DNA of 23,783 bases from Gnetum montanum (GCA_015680685.1 MNCI01002294.1:8196-31978), one strand, 5' to 3'. Counted from the first letter of the stretch, positions 1-8,460 are shown. The notes: generated from the sequence alone by a model not told the origin. Made by a program: numbers and translations.

Positions 1-691
1 TTGTTATTTTTTCCCATCTTTCTTGTTCCTCATATTTTTCCATCTTATAGCTACCATAGGTTCGCTCTTAGTCGTGGGTGCCCTAGCACAAATTTTTTAA
101 TTTTCTCCATTTTACTATTTACCTAACCCCTACACCTTAGGTAGTCACCTGTGATAAATCTTCAAACCAGTTTCTACTATAACCACAACTCAGCCAATGT
201 GCTTCATATCGAGGCAAGGTATCAACTGCAATGTGGTTTATCTATCCTTACTCATTTGTGACTGTGTTGTGTGTGAAGATGGTGATCATACAAACAATGG
301 ACTGGGCATGGAGGAAGCACTCAGGATGGACCGAAACTAGAGCATTTAAGAAAGGAGCAAGTCTGGTGGTGTGGTTATGGATAAACAATGGAAGGCGCAA
401 TCTTAGCATTGGTAACAACACGCTCCATCTTCTTTCTCTCTCTCTCTTTCTCTACAAGCTACCAAATAAATGCTTGGATGTCATTTATGTATGAGTGTCC
501 ACCACAATGGTCATGAACACTAATGTAGTAATATGCTTATTGATTTATTCATTGGGCAAGTTGAGTCTATCATCCCATTCCACCGTCAGTTGTCAGTTAG
601 TCAATAATCCCATACCTTCCCAATATTTTGTAAAGAACTTATTTTTTTTCTTCTATACTCGAGGACGAGTTTTTTTTCAGTCGTGGGGGTA
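1..691 (+). mobile_element. 3' noncoding region of gypsy copy G1
   Basis: This is the stretch just upstream of the G1 LTR. It is T-rich at the start, has a CT microsatellite near 431-455, and carries no convincing gene; its short open frames have no recognisable domains. The end is diagnostic: a run resembling ctcgaggacgag near 659-670, then a G-rich tract and the LTR. From about 510 on it aligns by eye with the reverse complement of 7890-8030, the same region of copy G2 (shared aatcccatac and ttttgtaaagaac blocks). Where coding sequence of G1 would end cannot be seen; the window opens inside the 3' region. Confidence 0.6.
679..691 (+). other. Polypurine tract of gypsy copy G1
   Basis: The sequence agtcgtgggggta lies directly before the LTR start tgatgag. 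The same arrangement is found on the minus strand at 7888-7897. In Athila/Tat-type elements a GTGGGGG tract in this place primes plus-strand DNA synthesis during reverse transcription. Confidence 0.7.
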
Positions 692-706
692 TGATGAGAG
701 TAATTA

Positions 707-887
707 CTCTAATTATTAGAGTGGTTACTCTAGCAATTATTCTAATTATTAGAGTGGTTACTCAAGTAGTTACTCTAATTATTAAAGTGATTACTCTAGT
801 AGTTATTCTAATTATTAGAGTGATTACTCTAGCAGTTACTTTAGCAATTATTTCTAATTATTAGAGCGGTTATTCTAATTATTAGAG
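707..887 (+). repeat. 33-bp tandem array with 15-bp palindrome in U3
   Basis: The 15-mer YTCTAATTATTARAG, a palindrome around a central T, occurs at 707, 740, 773, 806, 852 and 873. The first four are spaced exactly 33 bp apart; the last two are 46 and 21 bp on (together 67 bp, about two units). The filler between copies resembles tggttactctagcagttac. The array sits immediately upstream of the TATA box, where plant LTRs carry enhancer repeats; that role is inferred. Confidence 0.85.
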
Positions 888-903
888 TAGTTGCTCCCAA
901 GCC

Positions 904-911
904 TATAAATA
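904..911 (+). promoter_or_regulatory. LTR TATA box, copy G1
   Basis: TATAAATA follows the U3 array. The same context, cctataaatac, is found in the minus-strand LTR of G2 at 7806-7813. Transcription would be expected to start about 30 bases downstream, near 935-945 (inference). Confidence 0.7.
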
Positions 912-1079
912 CAATGCCCAGGCACACAATTGGAAAGGAAGTCTTTTATCAGTCAAGTAGCAAAACTCTTGTAGTCTGTTTGAAAGTTAGAGTATTTTCC
1001 AAGTGCCCGCAGTAGAAGGTCTAAGTGTGGATGGATCTTTATTCAAGCATTGTGTACCTAAGCACACCTTGTGTACGGC

Positions 1080-1085
1080 AATAAA
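1080..1085 (+). terminator. LTR poly(A) signal, copy G1
   Basis: AATAAA lies in a block conserved in the three LTRs that retain this region (G1 here, G2 minus strand 7631-7636, G5 16281-16286), preceded by a gcacaccttgtgt-like run and followed by a gagctcttc-like run. It probably marks the end of R. Confidence 0.6.
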
Positions 1086-1483
1086 GACAAGCTCTTCGAT
1101 TCATCCTTGCAGCACTTGAGATTTGTTTTCTTATGTATTTATTTTATTTTATTTATGCATTTATTTTATTTTATGCACTTTACATTTCTATTATTAGCAC
1201 AACAATTCATTTTGATCAATTAAGAAAATTGTTAAATTACACAAGCACGACCATTTCAAGCATGCATGTAATGCTTGGTAACCCAGTAACAATTAGCATT
1301 TGGTAATCCCAGTAGTGTTGCACTAGTTCAGGATGTGTACGGTAAGTGGGAACGGATGCTGGTGTTAGGATTAGTTAGAACTTAGTTAATGAGTAGTTAA
1401 GTTAAATTAGTCACTTAGTTACCTATTTCCTTCCCTACTAGTGTAGGACATAAAAACATAAAAGCTATAAAAATCATATGCCT

Positions 1484-1526
1484 CAAGCTTACTTAACCAT
1501 ACAATCATGACATACAGGTAAGCTTG
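1484..1526 (+). other. Conserved U5 stem-loop, copy G1
   Basis: Perfect 9-bp arms caagcttac (1484-1492) and gtaagcttg (1518-1526) enclose a 25-base loop. The whole hairpin and its flanks are identical in the G5 LTR (16694-16736) although the rest of the LTR has diverged. Each arm contains the self-complementary AAGCTT. It would be transcribed in U5, upstream of the primer binding site in a full-length genomic RNA. A role in RNA folding, dimerisation or packaging is inference. Confidence 0.6.
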
Positions 1527-1666
1527 AGAAGACAATGACCAACCAACCTGTCCTTGTTTCACAAGGGCACATAAGCACTTAGTCCTTGGAATTTGACAGG
1601 ATTGTGCATGAAACGCTCATATTCGTATGGTTGAGCGTAGGGATACCTTGCCGCTCATCAACAATA

Positions 1667-2380
1667 GATTCACATTTGATATGCATGGCTCTTACCAATG
1701 GAGATTCTATAGGAGCCCTTGATGAATCTAAAGGTAAAACTAATGAAAGGTATAGTGAATTGCATGAAGAAATTATTACTCTGCACTATCTACTTAAAAA
1801 GGCAAAGAAAAATATGCATAGAAAAATCTCCGAACTTTATACTTGATGCTTTACTTTAAAAAGGGAACTGTCAAACATAAAAGCCGAGGTTCAATTACTA
1901 ACCCACTTAGATGAACAAAAGTGTAGGGATACACAAGATGCAAGGAGTAAAAATGAGGAAAAACCTCAAAATCAACACAAAAGTGAAAATCTAGAGGAGG
2001 CCTCTTAAGTGAACACTTATACAAGCTTAGTATTATCTAAAAGAAGAAACAAGACCATGTTTGATAATCCTATCCAAATTTGAGATATCTTATATTTTTG
2101 TTGTAAAGCAAGTGGACATGATCAAGGTTATTATCATCCATAAATAGAGCAAAATAACGTAACTACTTGGTCATGTCAATGGGAGTCTAGTAAGTATATC
2201 TTGTAGGGGACAAAAGCTTGGAGAACCAATGAACAAGAAGGTGAAATAGCCTCTGAGAAACTTAAAGAATCAAGACCCATCACTTGCAAAAATGCTTAAC
2301 CCTCTCATTTTGGAGAACATGAACATGACAAAGAGGAAACCTCACATAAGTTTGAAGATACAAACAAAGGTACTGATGAA
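1667..2380 (+). pseudogene. Copia-like gag remnant
   Basis: One reading frame stays in register from 1667 to about 2380, interrupted by stops at 1844-1846, 2006-2008, 2081-2083 and 2141-2143. The translation begins near MALTNGDSIGALDE, followed by about 100 charged, heptad-like residues (coiled-coil character, rich in K, E and L), then CCKASGHDQGYYHP at 2099-2140. The last resembles a decayed zinc knuckle in which the terminal Cys has become Tyr. An acidic stretch, then coiled coil, then a single knuckle recalls SIRE/Maximus-type copia gag proteins, but similarity is weak. Neither a true start nor an end can be fixed. It could also be the remnant of an unrelated coiled-coil protein. Confidence 0.4.
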
Positions 2381-3670
2381 CGATAAAGTAAATGAAAGTT
2401 GCATGCTAAGGATGTACTTTATGATAAAAGACCTCATCTCAAACTCCACTAATCATGTTCATGCTAGAAAGCAAGCAAGGTACGTAACTTGCTAGACTTA
2501 CTATAGATTGGTTTATGTCTTTAAATGTTAGTAGTTAAGAAATAAATTGAATAGATGCTGTTGGAAATCCTTGGTTTTTCAAAGAAAGTCTCACTTAATC
2601 TTTCAAGGTATTGAGCTACAAATATAAGTATATGACCATCAAAATTTTAATGGATATTAATTATCTTAAGAAAGAATCAAGGTATAGGAACACACAAGGT
2701 AGGGTTTGGTAAGTTTAAGTTAGAACATACATATACCTTGTGATTTAACTCATATGATGAAGATATTATGCATGTATTATTTGGTCTATATTATTAAAGC
2801 ACCAAATGAATAAAAGTTTTTTTTTTTCAAAAATTGATTAATCAAGTTTTGGACCCTTAACAAGTATGTAGTGGTTTCATGAACCTTGACTATTATTCAA
2901 AAAGATTTTTGTTGAACATCTAAAAGAAGATTATTGTGCTGAAAAGTTTGAAAAATATCTTTAATGGGAGACTTTGTTTTTCAAAAGTCTCCATGCTTGA
3001 TCTTGGTATGACATTACAGATTTTTTATGATGGACAATCTGATGGGGTTCAAGAAGGCATATCTAAAAAGGCAAGGTGATCCATTGAAGGACTTTCAAGC
3101 AATAGATGCTTTATAAAAGTTGAAGACTATTGTTGCAGTTGCAATTTTTTTTTTTTTTTGAATTCTTAATATCTAAGCACATTTCCTTTTCATTTAAAAA
3201 GGGGTTCCTATCCAAGAGAAAATTTTTTGTGTTTTCCATCTGCATTAGCTGTATCATGGCTTTGCTAATGTAAGACCTTAGTCTCCACACTTGATCTTAA
3301 AATTTTTATGTAGATAAAATTTTTAAGCTAAATTTTCTATTCATTCCATTCTATGTTTTCAAGAAAATCAAGATTGCATCTTCACAAGCTAGTCCCTTAA
3401 TTCTCAAGGAGAGAATGCTGCTCTCCATATAATTGAAGCTTGAAGTTGGGAAGAAATTAGCATATACTCAAGGGAAGCATGTACCTCATCAAAGATTATC
3501 ATCTTTTAAGCCACTAGCATTGGGGGAGTCTTTGAAGACTCTCATTAAAAGGAACTCAAGTAAGAAATCCTCCCACTCCAGCATCCACAGTAGAAAATAA
3601 GCAAGAAAGAGGTATACTGAACTTGGTGAAACATCTAAGTATCTTTTTGGATGATGTCCAAAAAGGGGAA

Positions 3671-3750
3671 GAATTTTGTGACTATGATGATAATATCTTT
3701 TTCATTACATGAACTTTGTGACTATGATGACATTATCTTTTTGATTACAG
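3671..3750 (+). repeat. 40-bp tandem duplication
   Basis: Two adjacent 40-base units, 3671-3710 and 3711-3750, both starting gaaytttgtgactatgatga, differ at about five positions. The copy number is two, with no further units. It lies in the unassigned part of the copia-like element; no function is visible. Confidence 0.8.
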
Positions 3751-4113
3751 GTGGACAGATCTAGACTTATGTTGTTGTTTTATGCAGATGTTTTGGTTAT
3801 ATGTGAGTGATATTGTAGTCTATATTAGGCTAGTTGATGCTTTATATATTATGGATGGTATATATGTTGTGGAAAGTTTGTGCATTAAAGATAGGTTATG
3901 CTTTTAGTGTTTGGGTTGTCCTCTTAGCTATAACATATGTTGGAGAGCTCATGATGTTTCAATTTTCTCTATGATCTCATGTGATTTGGATCAATGGATA
4001 TGAGCATTTCCTTCTACCTCTCTTACTATCATTGGAATATATATGCCTAAATATTTTTAATTTTATATATTATGAAATGTGCTAACCCATTTTCTTAAGT
4101 TTTGGACATCACC

Positions 4114-4130
4114 AAAAAGGGGGCGATTAT
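4114..4130 (+). other. Polypurine tract of copia-like element
   Basis: aaaaagggggcgattat directly precedes an LTR starting tgacc. An A-then-G purine run of this form before the 3' LTR is typical of plant Ty1/copia elements. Confidence 0.55.
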
Positions 4131-4407
4131 TGACCTTTTGATATGTCAAAACCTTATAGAAAATGGAGAATGTGGAAATATGTTTATAGTCTTGTAGGAC
4201 CAAGAAGGAACATGTTGAGCTAAAACTTCAAAAGGAGAGCTAAGCTAGAACAAGACCTACATTGAGATAACTAAATGAGAGTTGAAAAGAAAAGATGAGA
4301 GCTCAGAAGCAAACAAAGTCTATGAGCCAATTGAAGCTATTTTGAGGATTGTCGAGATGCCAAAATGACAAAGAAATGATCCAGAATTCCAAGTGGTTTT
4401 GCAAAGT

Positions 4408-4522
4408 AGACATCTACTTTTAGGGTAGATGTCTTAGGGTAGACATCTCAATCTTCAGGTAGACATCTTTCCAAAATTGCAGCTAATTTCAACTAGATGT
4501 CTCAGCTTCAAATTAGATGTTC
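4408..4522 (+). repeat. AGACATCT/AGATGTCT octamer cluster
   Basis: The octamer AGACATCT or its reverse complement AGATGTCT occurs at 4408, 4427, 4441, 4461 and 4495, with a one-base variant at 4515, mostly within gtagacatct contexts. Both orientations are mixed and spacing is 14-34 bp. The position upstream of the TATA-like sequence at 4581 suggests a U3 enhancer cluster (inference). Confidence 0.7.
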
Positions 4523-4772
4523 AAGCTAGTCATTTCATAATTGTTGCACGAATTTCAAGCACCTGTTGAAAACTCAAAGGATATAAGACAATGTGAAATT
4601 CTTGGGAAAAATGCAACAGTATTCACTGACTATTAAGCATTGTATGCCTTCAGCGAATTGACTGTGTTCTTCATTGTTTCAATTATTTGTAATGTGTTGA
4701 ATGTTTTGAGGTTTTTCATTGCAATGAATTTGTAAATTGAGTTACACTCTTTCCTTGATTCTTTTCTTTTTT

Positions 4773-5036
4773 CTTGTAAGCCCTGCGGGGTTGATGTGCT
4801 TCTTGCAAGAAGAAATCTTCGTTGAGCTTGTCAAGACCTTGAGGGGTTGAGTGGTTTTGCAACAACAAAACACTTCGGTGTAAAGCTCATGTTTTGTAAA
4901 GGTTGTGGGATATTTAAAACCACATTTCGAACTTGTTGGGACCTTGTGGGGTTGAGTATGTTTGCAATGCTGAAACACTCTCGAGTGAAGTTCAAATTTT
5001 GTAAAAGTTGTGGTGCCTTCTAAACCACATTTTTCT
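4773..5036 (+). repeat. Degenerate 105-bp tandem repeat in LTR
   Basis: Units begin cttgtc or cttgtt at 4827 and 4932 and share the sequence blocks gaccttg-ggggttgag, aaacactc, agttcaa/agctcat, gttttgtaaa and aaaccacat. A partial 54-bp unit starts at 4773 (cttgtaagccctgcgggg). Identity between the two full units is about 75% by eye. Confidence 0.75.
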
Positions 5037-5040
5037 AACA

Positions 5041-5383
5041 AATTAAGTCCAGAGGTATGCAACAATTCTATCCTCTGAAGTTATTATGCCTGTTGAACTA
5101 ACTCTTCTACAGCATAGACCTTGAAATTTAAGTATCCTAAGAGCCACGCCAACCAAAGTTGCCAAGCTGTCAGAAAAATATTGGCACTTTTCTTTAATTC
5201 TTTTTTCACCATGGTGGGTCAGCCGAAAGGTTTCCAGGGCTGCACGAATCAGATCAATCATAAGGTAAATAGCTTGCTCTAGGGTAATCTGTTCCCGCCA
5301 TTGCTATTTACGCACTTCAAGTTGTTGTTGTTGTCGGAGACGAGCTCAGATTATGTGTTTGGCTGATTGGTTGGTGAGAAAAT
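5041..5383. other. Flank of RABA pseudogene, no recognised gene
   Basis: Non-retroelement sequence between the copia-like LTR and the RABA pseudogene. The right end (about 5300-5383, with a gttgttgttgtcgg run) could be the 5' untranslated part of the RABA transcript. On the minus strand an open frame covers 5043-5261 and continues open to about 5300. Its translation looks protein-like (IDLIRAALETF, GEKRIKEKCQYFSDSLATL), but I do not recognise it, and it may be chance. Donor- and acceptor-like sites around it are weak. Confidence 0.35.
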
Positions 5384-6034
5384 ATGATGGAGAGCCCTGA
5401 CCAAGAGTCTTATGACTATTTGTTCAAACTTGTTCTTGTTGGAGACTCTGCCGTTGGAAGAAACAGTCTTATGACAAGATTTACTCGCAATGAATTCAAC
5501 CTTGAATCCAAGTCCACCATCGGAGTGAAGTTTCCAACCAAGCAACTTCAGTTTCTAGATCACAAAATCAGAGCTCAGATATGGGATACGACAAGCCAAG
5601 AGAGGTACAGAGCAATTACAAGTGCTTTTTACAGAGGTGCCTTAGGGGCATTGTCGGTATACGATATCACAAAAAGTGGCAGCTTCTAGAATCGGCTATG
5701 ATGGCTCAAAGAAATGAGAGATAATGCAAATCCAAACTTGGTGGTCTTGATGGTTGGAAACAAACTTGATTAGGGTCATCGGAGAGCTATTTCAACAGAG
5801 GAGGCACAGGCATTTGCCGAAAAGGAAGGCCTTTCTTACATGAAAACTTCTGCACTTGACACTACGAATGTGGAAGAAGCTTTCCAGACGATTTTAATGG
5901 AGATGTATAACTTCATGAGAAAGAAAACAGTTGTACATGAGGAAGCCAACAACACAGGTGTGCCTAAGAAATGTATCACAATTGATTTGAATGCTGATGA
6001 GCCTGCAGAGAAGCAGGCAAGATGCTGTGTCTAG
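5384..6034 (+). pseudogene. RABA (Rab11-type) small GTPase pseudogene
   Basis: Rab GTPases of the plant RABA clade bind GTP and direct trans-Golgi/endosome vesicle traffic. This copy is full length: 216 codons in one unbroken register with no indel, ending CCV, a prenylation-type terminus. Visible motifs: P-loop GDSAVGRN (residues 20-27, where families have GK[ST], so the key Lys is Arg and the Ser is Asn), switch I STIGV (44-48), WDTTSQE (67-73, normally WDTAGQE), GNKLD (125-129) and TSAL (155-158). Stops interrupt it at codons 102 (TAG, 5687-5689), 106 (TGA, 5699-5701) and 130 (TAG, 5771-5773). No intron is present, though many plant RABA genes have one, so a retrocopy is likely. It lies alone between two retroelement ends. 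The start could equally be the second Met (5387). It cannot make a working GTPase. Confidence 0.9.
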
Positions 6035-6955
6035 TCAGATACAGATTGTTAATGTTCCATGGCCTTCATGACATCACAGTTAACAAAGAAATAGAGCTAT
6101 CGTAATCTATGGTAAGCCAACAGAAGAAAAATTACAGGCAGCCAGAAGCGCTTAAATTTTATTCCACTTGTCTGTGATTCACAGAGAAGTTATCTAGCAA
6201 CAGCAAACCAAGTAGTGGTGACCCAGGACGTAAAAGTGCCCATCAACTGTTTCATGATTATTAAAACTGGCACATCATTTGGTGGTTACAACGGCCGTGA
6301 AAAATGGCGCACACAGCCTTTCTAACAGCCTCAACGGCACCATTCTGGTTTGGATGGGATGGCTTTCCTTCTTGTAACCTTTTGTTTCATCAAAATCAGC
6401 AATTTAACGTTTCCTTTCTCAGCCTGCATCTGCAAAAGTCTCATGGAAACACAGATATTTCAAAAATCAACATAGGATGTGCTGGAGCCATTGATTAATG
6501 TGAGCCATCAAACAACTTCTCTCGAATGGGTTTTGCAGATTGCAGGACTCGTGAAGCAACATTCATAAAGGTTCATACATAGCAGGCACGAGGCGTCCTC
6601 TTCTGAAAAAAGAAAGCAAGCAATGTAACAGAGTGGCGTCATTGAGATTTAATCCGGAGTGATGTGCCACTGCACTAGCGATGGAGGCAGAAACGGAGTC
6701 ATGCACAAGTGGTTTCTATTTTGTGCAGCGCTCATGAAATGTATTGCAATCACAGCACATTGTGGTCATTGGTTGGCTGGCAGCTTGGATGGTCACGTTC
6801 ATCGTTTGCGCTCATTACTTTCACCGACGCATAGTCTTTTGCCGTGTTGATTGTTCTACGGTACCATTATTTTACATTATATGCATTCGTACCAAGGTTC
6901 TGGTATTCGATTGTAATAATATAATCGTTACATGCATTATCCAATAAGAATAGAA
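6035..6955. other. Non-retroelement sequence after the RABA pseudogene
   Basis: About 0.9 kb without a recognisable gene. It keeps more CpG than the elements around it (for example acggccgtg at 6290-6298 and caccgacgc near 6823-6831). It may be the long 3' untranslated region of the retrocopied RABA transcript or old intergenic DNA. Short open frames on both strands, including a minus-strand stretch opposite 6265-6360, show no domain I know. Confidence 0.4.
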
Positions 6956-7014
6956 ATCATAAAATAAAATAATAATAATAATAAAAAGAAAAATAAAATA
7001 AAATAATTAAATTT
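6956..7014 (+). repeat. A-rich low-complexity tract
   Basis: About 59 bases of A broken only by T and a few G (aaaataaaataataataat type), just after ccaataagaatag. It could be a decayed poly(A) tail of the RABA retrocopy, with aataag as weak signal, or simple AT-rich repeat at the edge of G2. A pyrimidine run follows at 7043-7060. Confidence 0.6.
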
Positions 7015-7070
7015 GGTGAAAGAAATCCAAATTAAAGGTAACATTTTTTTTTTCTTTTTCAACTCCATAT

Positions 7071-7172
7071 GTACCACTACATCCAACTATATGAATCATA
7101 AGGCATTCACATGTGATCTCGCCGAATTCCATGGACTCTATAGTTTCCGATGCACTAGTTCTCTAGGAAGTG
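7071..7172. repeat. Left arm of 102-bp inverted LTR-end repeat
   Basis: The reverse complement of 8194-8295, about 83% identical by eye and mostly differing by transitions. It is the U5 end of the G2 LTR; the partner arm is the U5 end of the G3 LTR. The arms are about 1 kb apart. Confidence 0.85.
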
Positions 7173-7630
7173 AATTGGGTATTGAGAACATTCATTGTCT
7201 TCCCAACTACACTTGTGAAGCTCAAGGGTATGGTTTAAGTGTAATTGAGGTACATGATTTTTATCATTTTGTCTTTTATGGTTTTGATACTTAAAATAAA
7301 TAAGGTAAGGAATAAAGTAATTAAATGTCTACTTTAATCTAATTGTCTAACTATTGTGTAACTAGTCCTAACATAAGTATTCGATCCCACTTGTTGTACA
7401 CATCCTGAACACATATAACGTTGCTAGGTTATTAAGTGTTAAGCATTGCTGGGATTACTAAACATCATACGCATGCTTGAAGCAGTCGTACTTATGTGTT
7501 TACTTAATCGCTATTTAGCTTATCTTACTTAATGATTAAGGAACATTGAATAAATAATTGAAAACATTAAATGCATTAATAAAATATTTAAGCTATCCAA
7601 AATGCTGCAAGGTTTATCAAGAAGCTCGTC

Positions 7631-7636
7631 TTTATT
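7631..7636 (-). terminator. LTR poly(A) signal, copy G2
   Basis: AATAAA on the minus strand, followed by gacgagcttcttga, which matches the block after the G1 signal at 1080-1085. Confidence 0.55.
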
Positions 7637-7805
7637 GTCGCACACACTATCGTGCTCAAGTACAATAGTGCTTGAATAAAGATCTGTACACTCAATGACT
7701 CTTGCTACAAGCACTTGGGAAAATACTCTAACTTTCAAATGGAAAAACTAAAAGAGCTTTGCTACAACTATGATAGAATGATGCTTAAACATGGGGGTTA
7801 GCATG

Positions 7806-7813
7806 TATTTATA
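7806..7813 (-). promoter_or_regulatory. LTR TATA box, copy G2
   Basis: TATAAATA on the minus strand in the context acctataaatac. The U3 upstream of it is much shorter than in G1 (about 75 bp against 212 bp), lacks the 33-bp array, and has instead short tcaacgaggtctcgtcaa-like palindromic motifs near 7841-7862. Confidence 0.65.
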
Positions 7814-7887
7814 GGTGAGAACAAACCCTGCATTGACAAGACCTAGTCAACGAGGTCTCGTCAATGCCACCAATTTGTGACTCATCA

Positions 7888-8170
7888 TACCCCCACAATT
7901 GAATGAAAACTTGTCCTTGAGTTCTTTACAAAATTGGAAAAGTATGGGATTATTCACTAGCACATGACTCAACAAGAGTACATTACAAAATTGAGTGCTT
8001 GGGTGTACGGATCAACAAGATTACGAATTGTGGTGTTCATAACACAAAATGGAACACCAAACAAAAAAGTCAAAAGCACATCCTTTGATGTCGTGAAGAC
8101 TATTTGAAAAGATCACATGGTCCTAGGCAGTGGAGTCTCTTGAGGCTTTGATGGACCTTCTCCAGCTTTA
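7888..8170 (-). mobile_element. 3' noncoding region and polypurine tract of G2
   Basis: On the minus strand this aligns with the last ~190 bases before the G1 LTR: shared atgaacac, aatcccatac, ttttgtaaagaac, a caaggacaag run equivalent to the cgaggacgag of G1, and the tract tgtgggggta (7888-7897). The decay of cgaggacgag to caaggacaag is CpG loss. No coding sequence is visible. It ends abruptly at about 8170 against the G3 LTR, which faces the other way. Confidence 0.7.
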
Positions 8171-8171
8171 G

Positions 8172-8310
8172 GCATGTGCCTCAACACCTAGTTCGCTTCC
8201 TAGAGAACTAGTGCACCGAAAACTATAGAATCCACAGAATTCGACTGGATCACATGTGAACACTTTGTGATTCATATGATTGGACGTAGGGGTACCTTCA
8301 TCGCTCATCA
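8172..8310 (+). mobile_element. 5' LTR remnant (U5 end), copy G3
   Basis: The last ~140 bp of an LTR, ending ctcatca at 8310, two bases before a primer binding site. It matches the end of the G5 LTR (gaattcgac, ttcatatg, gtaggggtacc, ctcatca) and, more closely, the G2 LTR end. U3, TATA and R are missing, so G3 has no promoter of its own. Confidence 0.75.
8194..8295. repeat. Right arm of 102-bp inverted LTR-end repeat
   Basis: The partner of 7071-7172. Both arms are LTR termini of one subfamily in opposite orientation. Confidence 0.85.
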
Positions 8311-8311
8311 T

Positions 8312-8329
8312 TGGTGCCATTTCCAAGGA
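8312..8329 (+). other. Primer binding site, copy G3 (tRNA-Asp type)
   Basis: tggtgccatttccaagga lies two bases after the LTR end. It is a decayed form of the site complementary to the 3' end of plant tRNA-Asp, and differs from that of G5 at three positions. Confidence 0.65.
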
Positions 8330-8460
8330 CTCTTTTCATTGAAATGTGCACTATCTAGGATTAGTAAACATTATTAATATCGTTAGATGAACCCCAAGGT
8401 GAACATCAGTTTCAAATTATATAATTACAAAAGCACACTAATATTTTATTTATTTGCAAA

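Larger units (their letters stand above)
692..1660 (+). mobile_element. Athila/Tat-type gypsy 3' LTR, copy G1
   Basis: A 969-bp LTR running from tgatgag to ctcatca, so it has TG...CA ends. Order inside: U3 with a palindromic tandem array (707-887), TATA box (904-911), R with a poly(A) signal (1080-1085), and U5 with ATTTT-rich repeats (1133-1180) and a conserved stem-loop (1484-1526). From about 1063 it matches 16257-16870 (G5 LTR) at roughly 90% identity by eye. No primer binding site follows, and the sequence at 1661 is of another kind, so this is a 3' LTR and 1660/1661 is the insertion edge. The candidate right-hand target duplication would start acaat at 1661; its partner lies outside the window. 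Confidence 0.8.
1661..4130 (+). mobile_element. Internal part of a decayed copia-like element
   Basis: Between the G1 LTR and the LTR at 4131 lies AT-rich DNA with a gag-like frame at its left end and a polypurine tract at its right end. The parts in between (about 2400-3670) hold poly-T runs (2820-2833, 3143-3160) and no reverse transcriptase, integrase or protease motif I can recognise in any frame; pol was probably deleted or has decayed. The 5' LTR is absent. G1 appears to have inserted into, or replaced, the left part of this element. Confidence 0.45.
4131..5040 (+). mobile_element. Copia-like 3' LTR
   Basis: A 910-bp segment with TG...CA ends (tgacc to ctaaca), bounded on the left by a polypurine tract. 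It contains a cluster of AGACATCT/AGATGTCT octamers (4408-4522), a TATA-like atataag at 4581, and 105-bp tandem units near the right end (4773-5036). No primer binding site of the tRNA-Met kind follows 5040, which fits a 3' LTR. The exact left boundary is uncertain by a few bases, and no second copy is present for comparison. Confidence 0.55.
7070..7887 (-). mobile_element. Gypsy LTR, copy G2, minus strand
   Basis: Read on the minus strand it starts tgatgag at 7887, directly after tgtgggggta, and runs through TATAAATA (7806-7813), a poly(A) signal (7631-7636) and U5 to about 7070. Blocks such as gaaagttagagtattttcc and atctttattcaagca are shared with G1. The U5 end carries tagagaactagtgca, also found in G3 but not in G1 or G5, so G2 and G3 form another LTR subfamily. 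The last 15-20 bases before the expected ctcatca end are missing; after gtac it runs into unrelated sequence. Total about 818 bp. Confidence 0.8.

Noticed and set aside
231-719. Two consecutive open frames at the window start
   Set aside because: They lie in the G1 3' noncoding region, run into the polypurine tract and LTR, and have no recognisable domain.
707-887. CRISPR-like array because of regular 33-bp spacing
   Set aside because: Units are tandem with similar filler, not unique spacers; the context is a plant LTR U3.
3770-3830. A possible copia RT active-site block (YADVLVI)
   Set aside because: No flanking RT motifs in any frame; one short match is not enough.
4742-5065. A 107-codon minus-strand frame with repeated Cys/Gly blocks
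   Set aside because: It is produced by the 105-bp tandem units of the copia-like LTR, so the apparent protein repeats are DNA repeats.
7013-7294. A 93-codon plus-strand frame after the A-rich tract
   Set aside because: It overlaps the minus-strand G2 LTR end and has no coding character beyond that.
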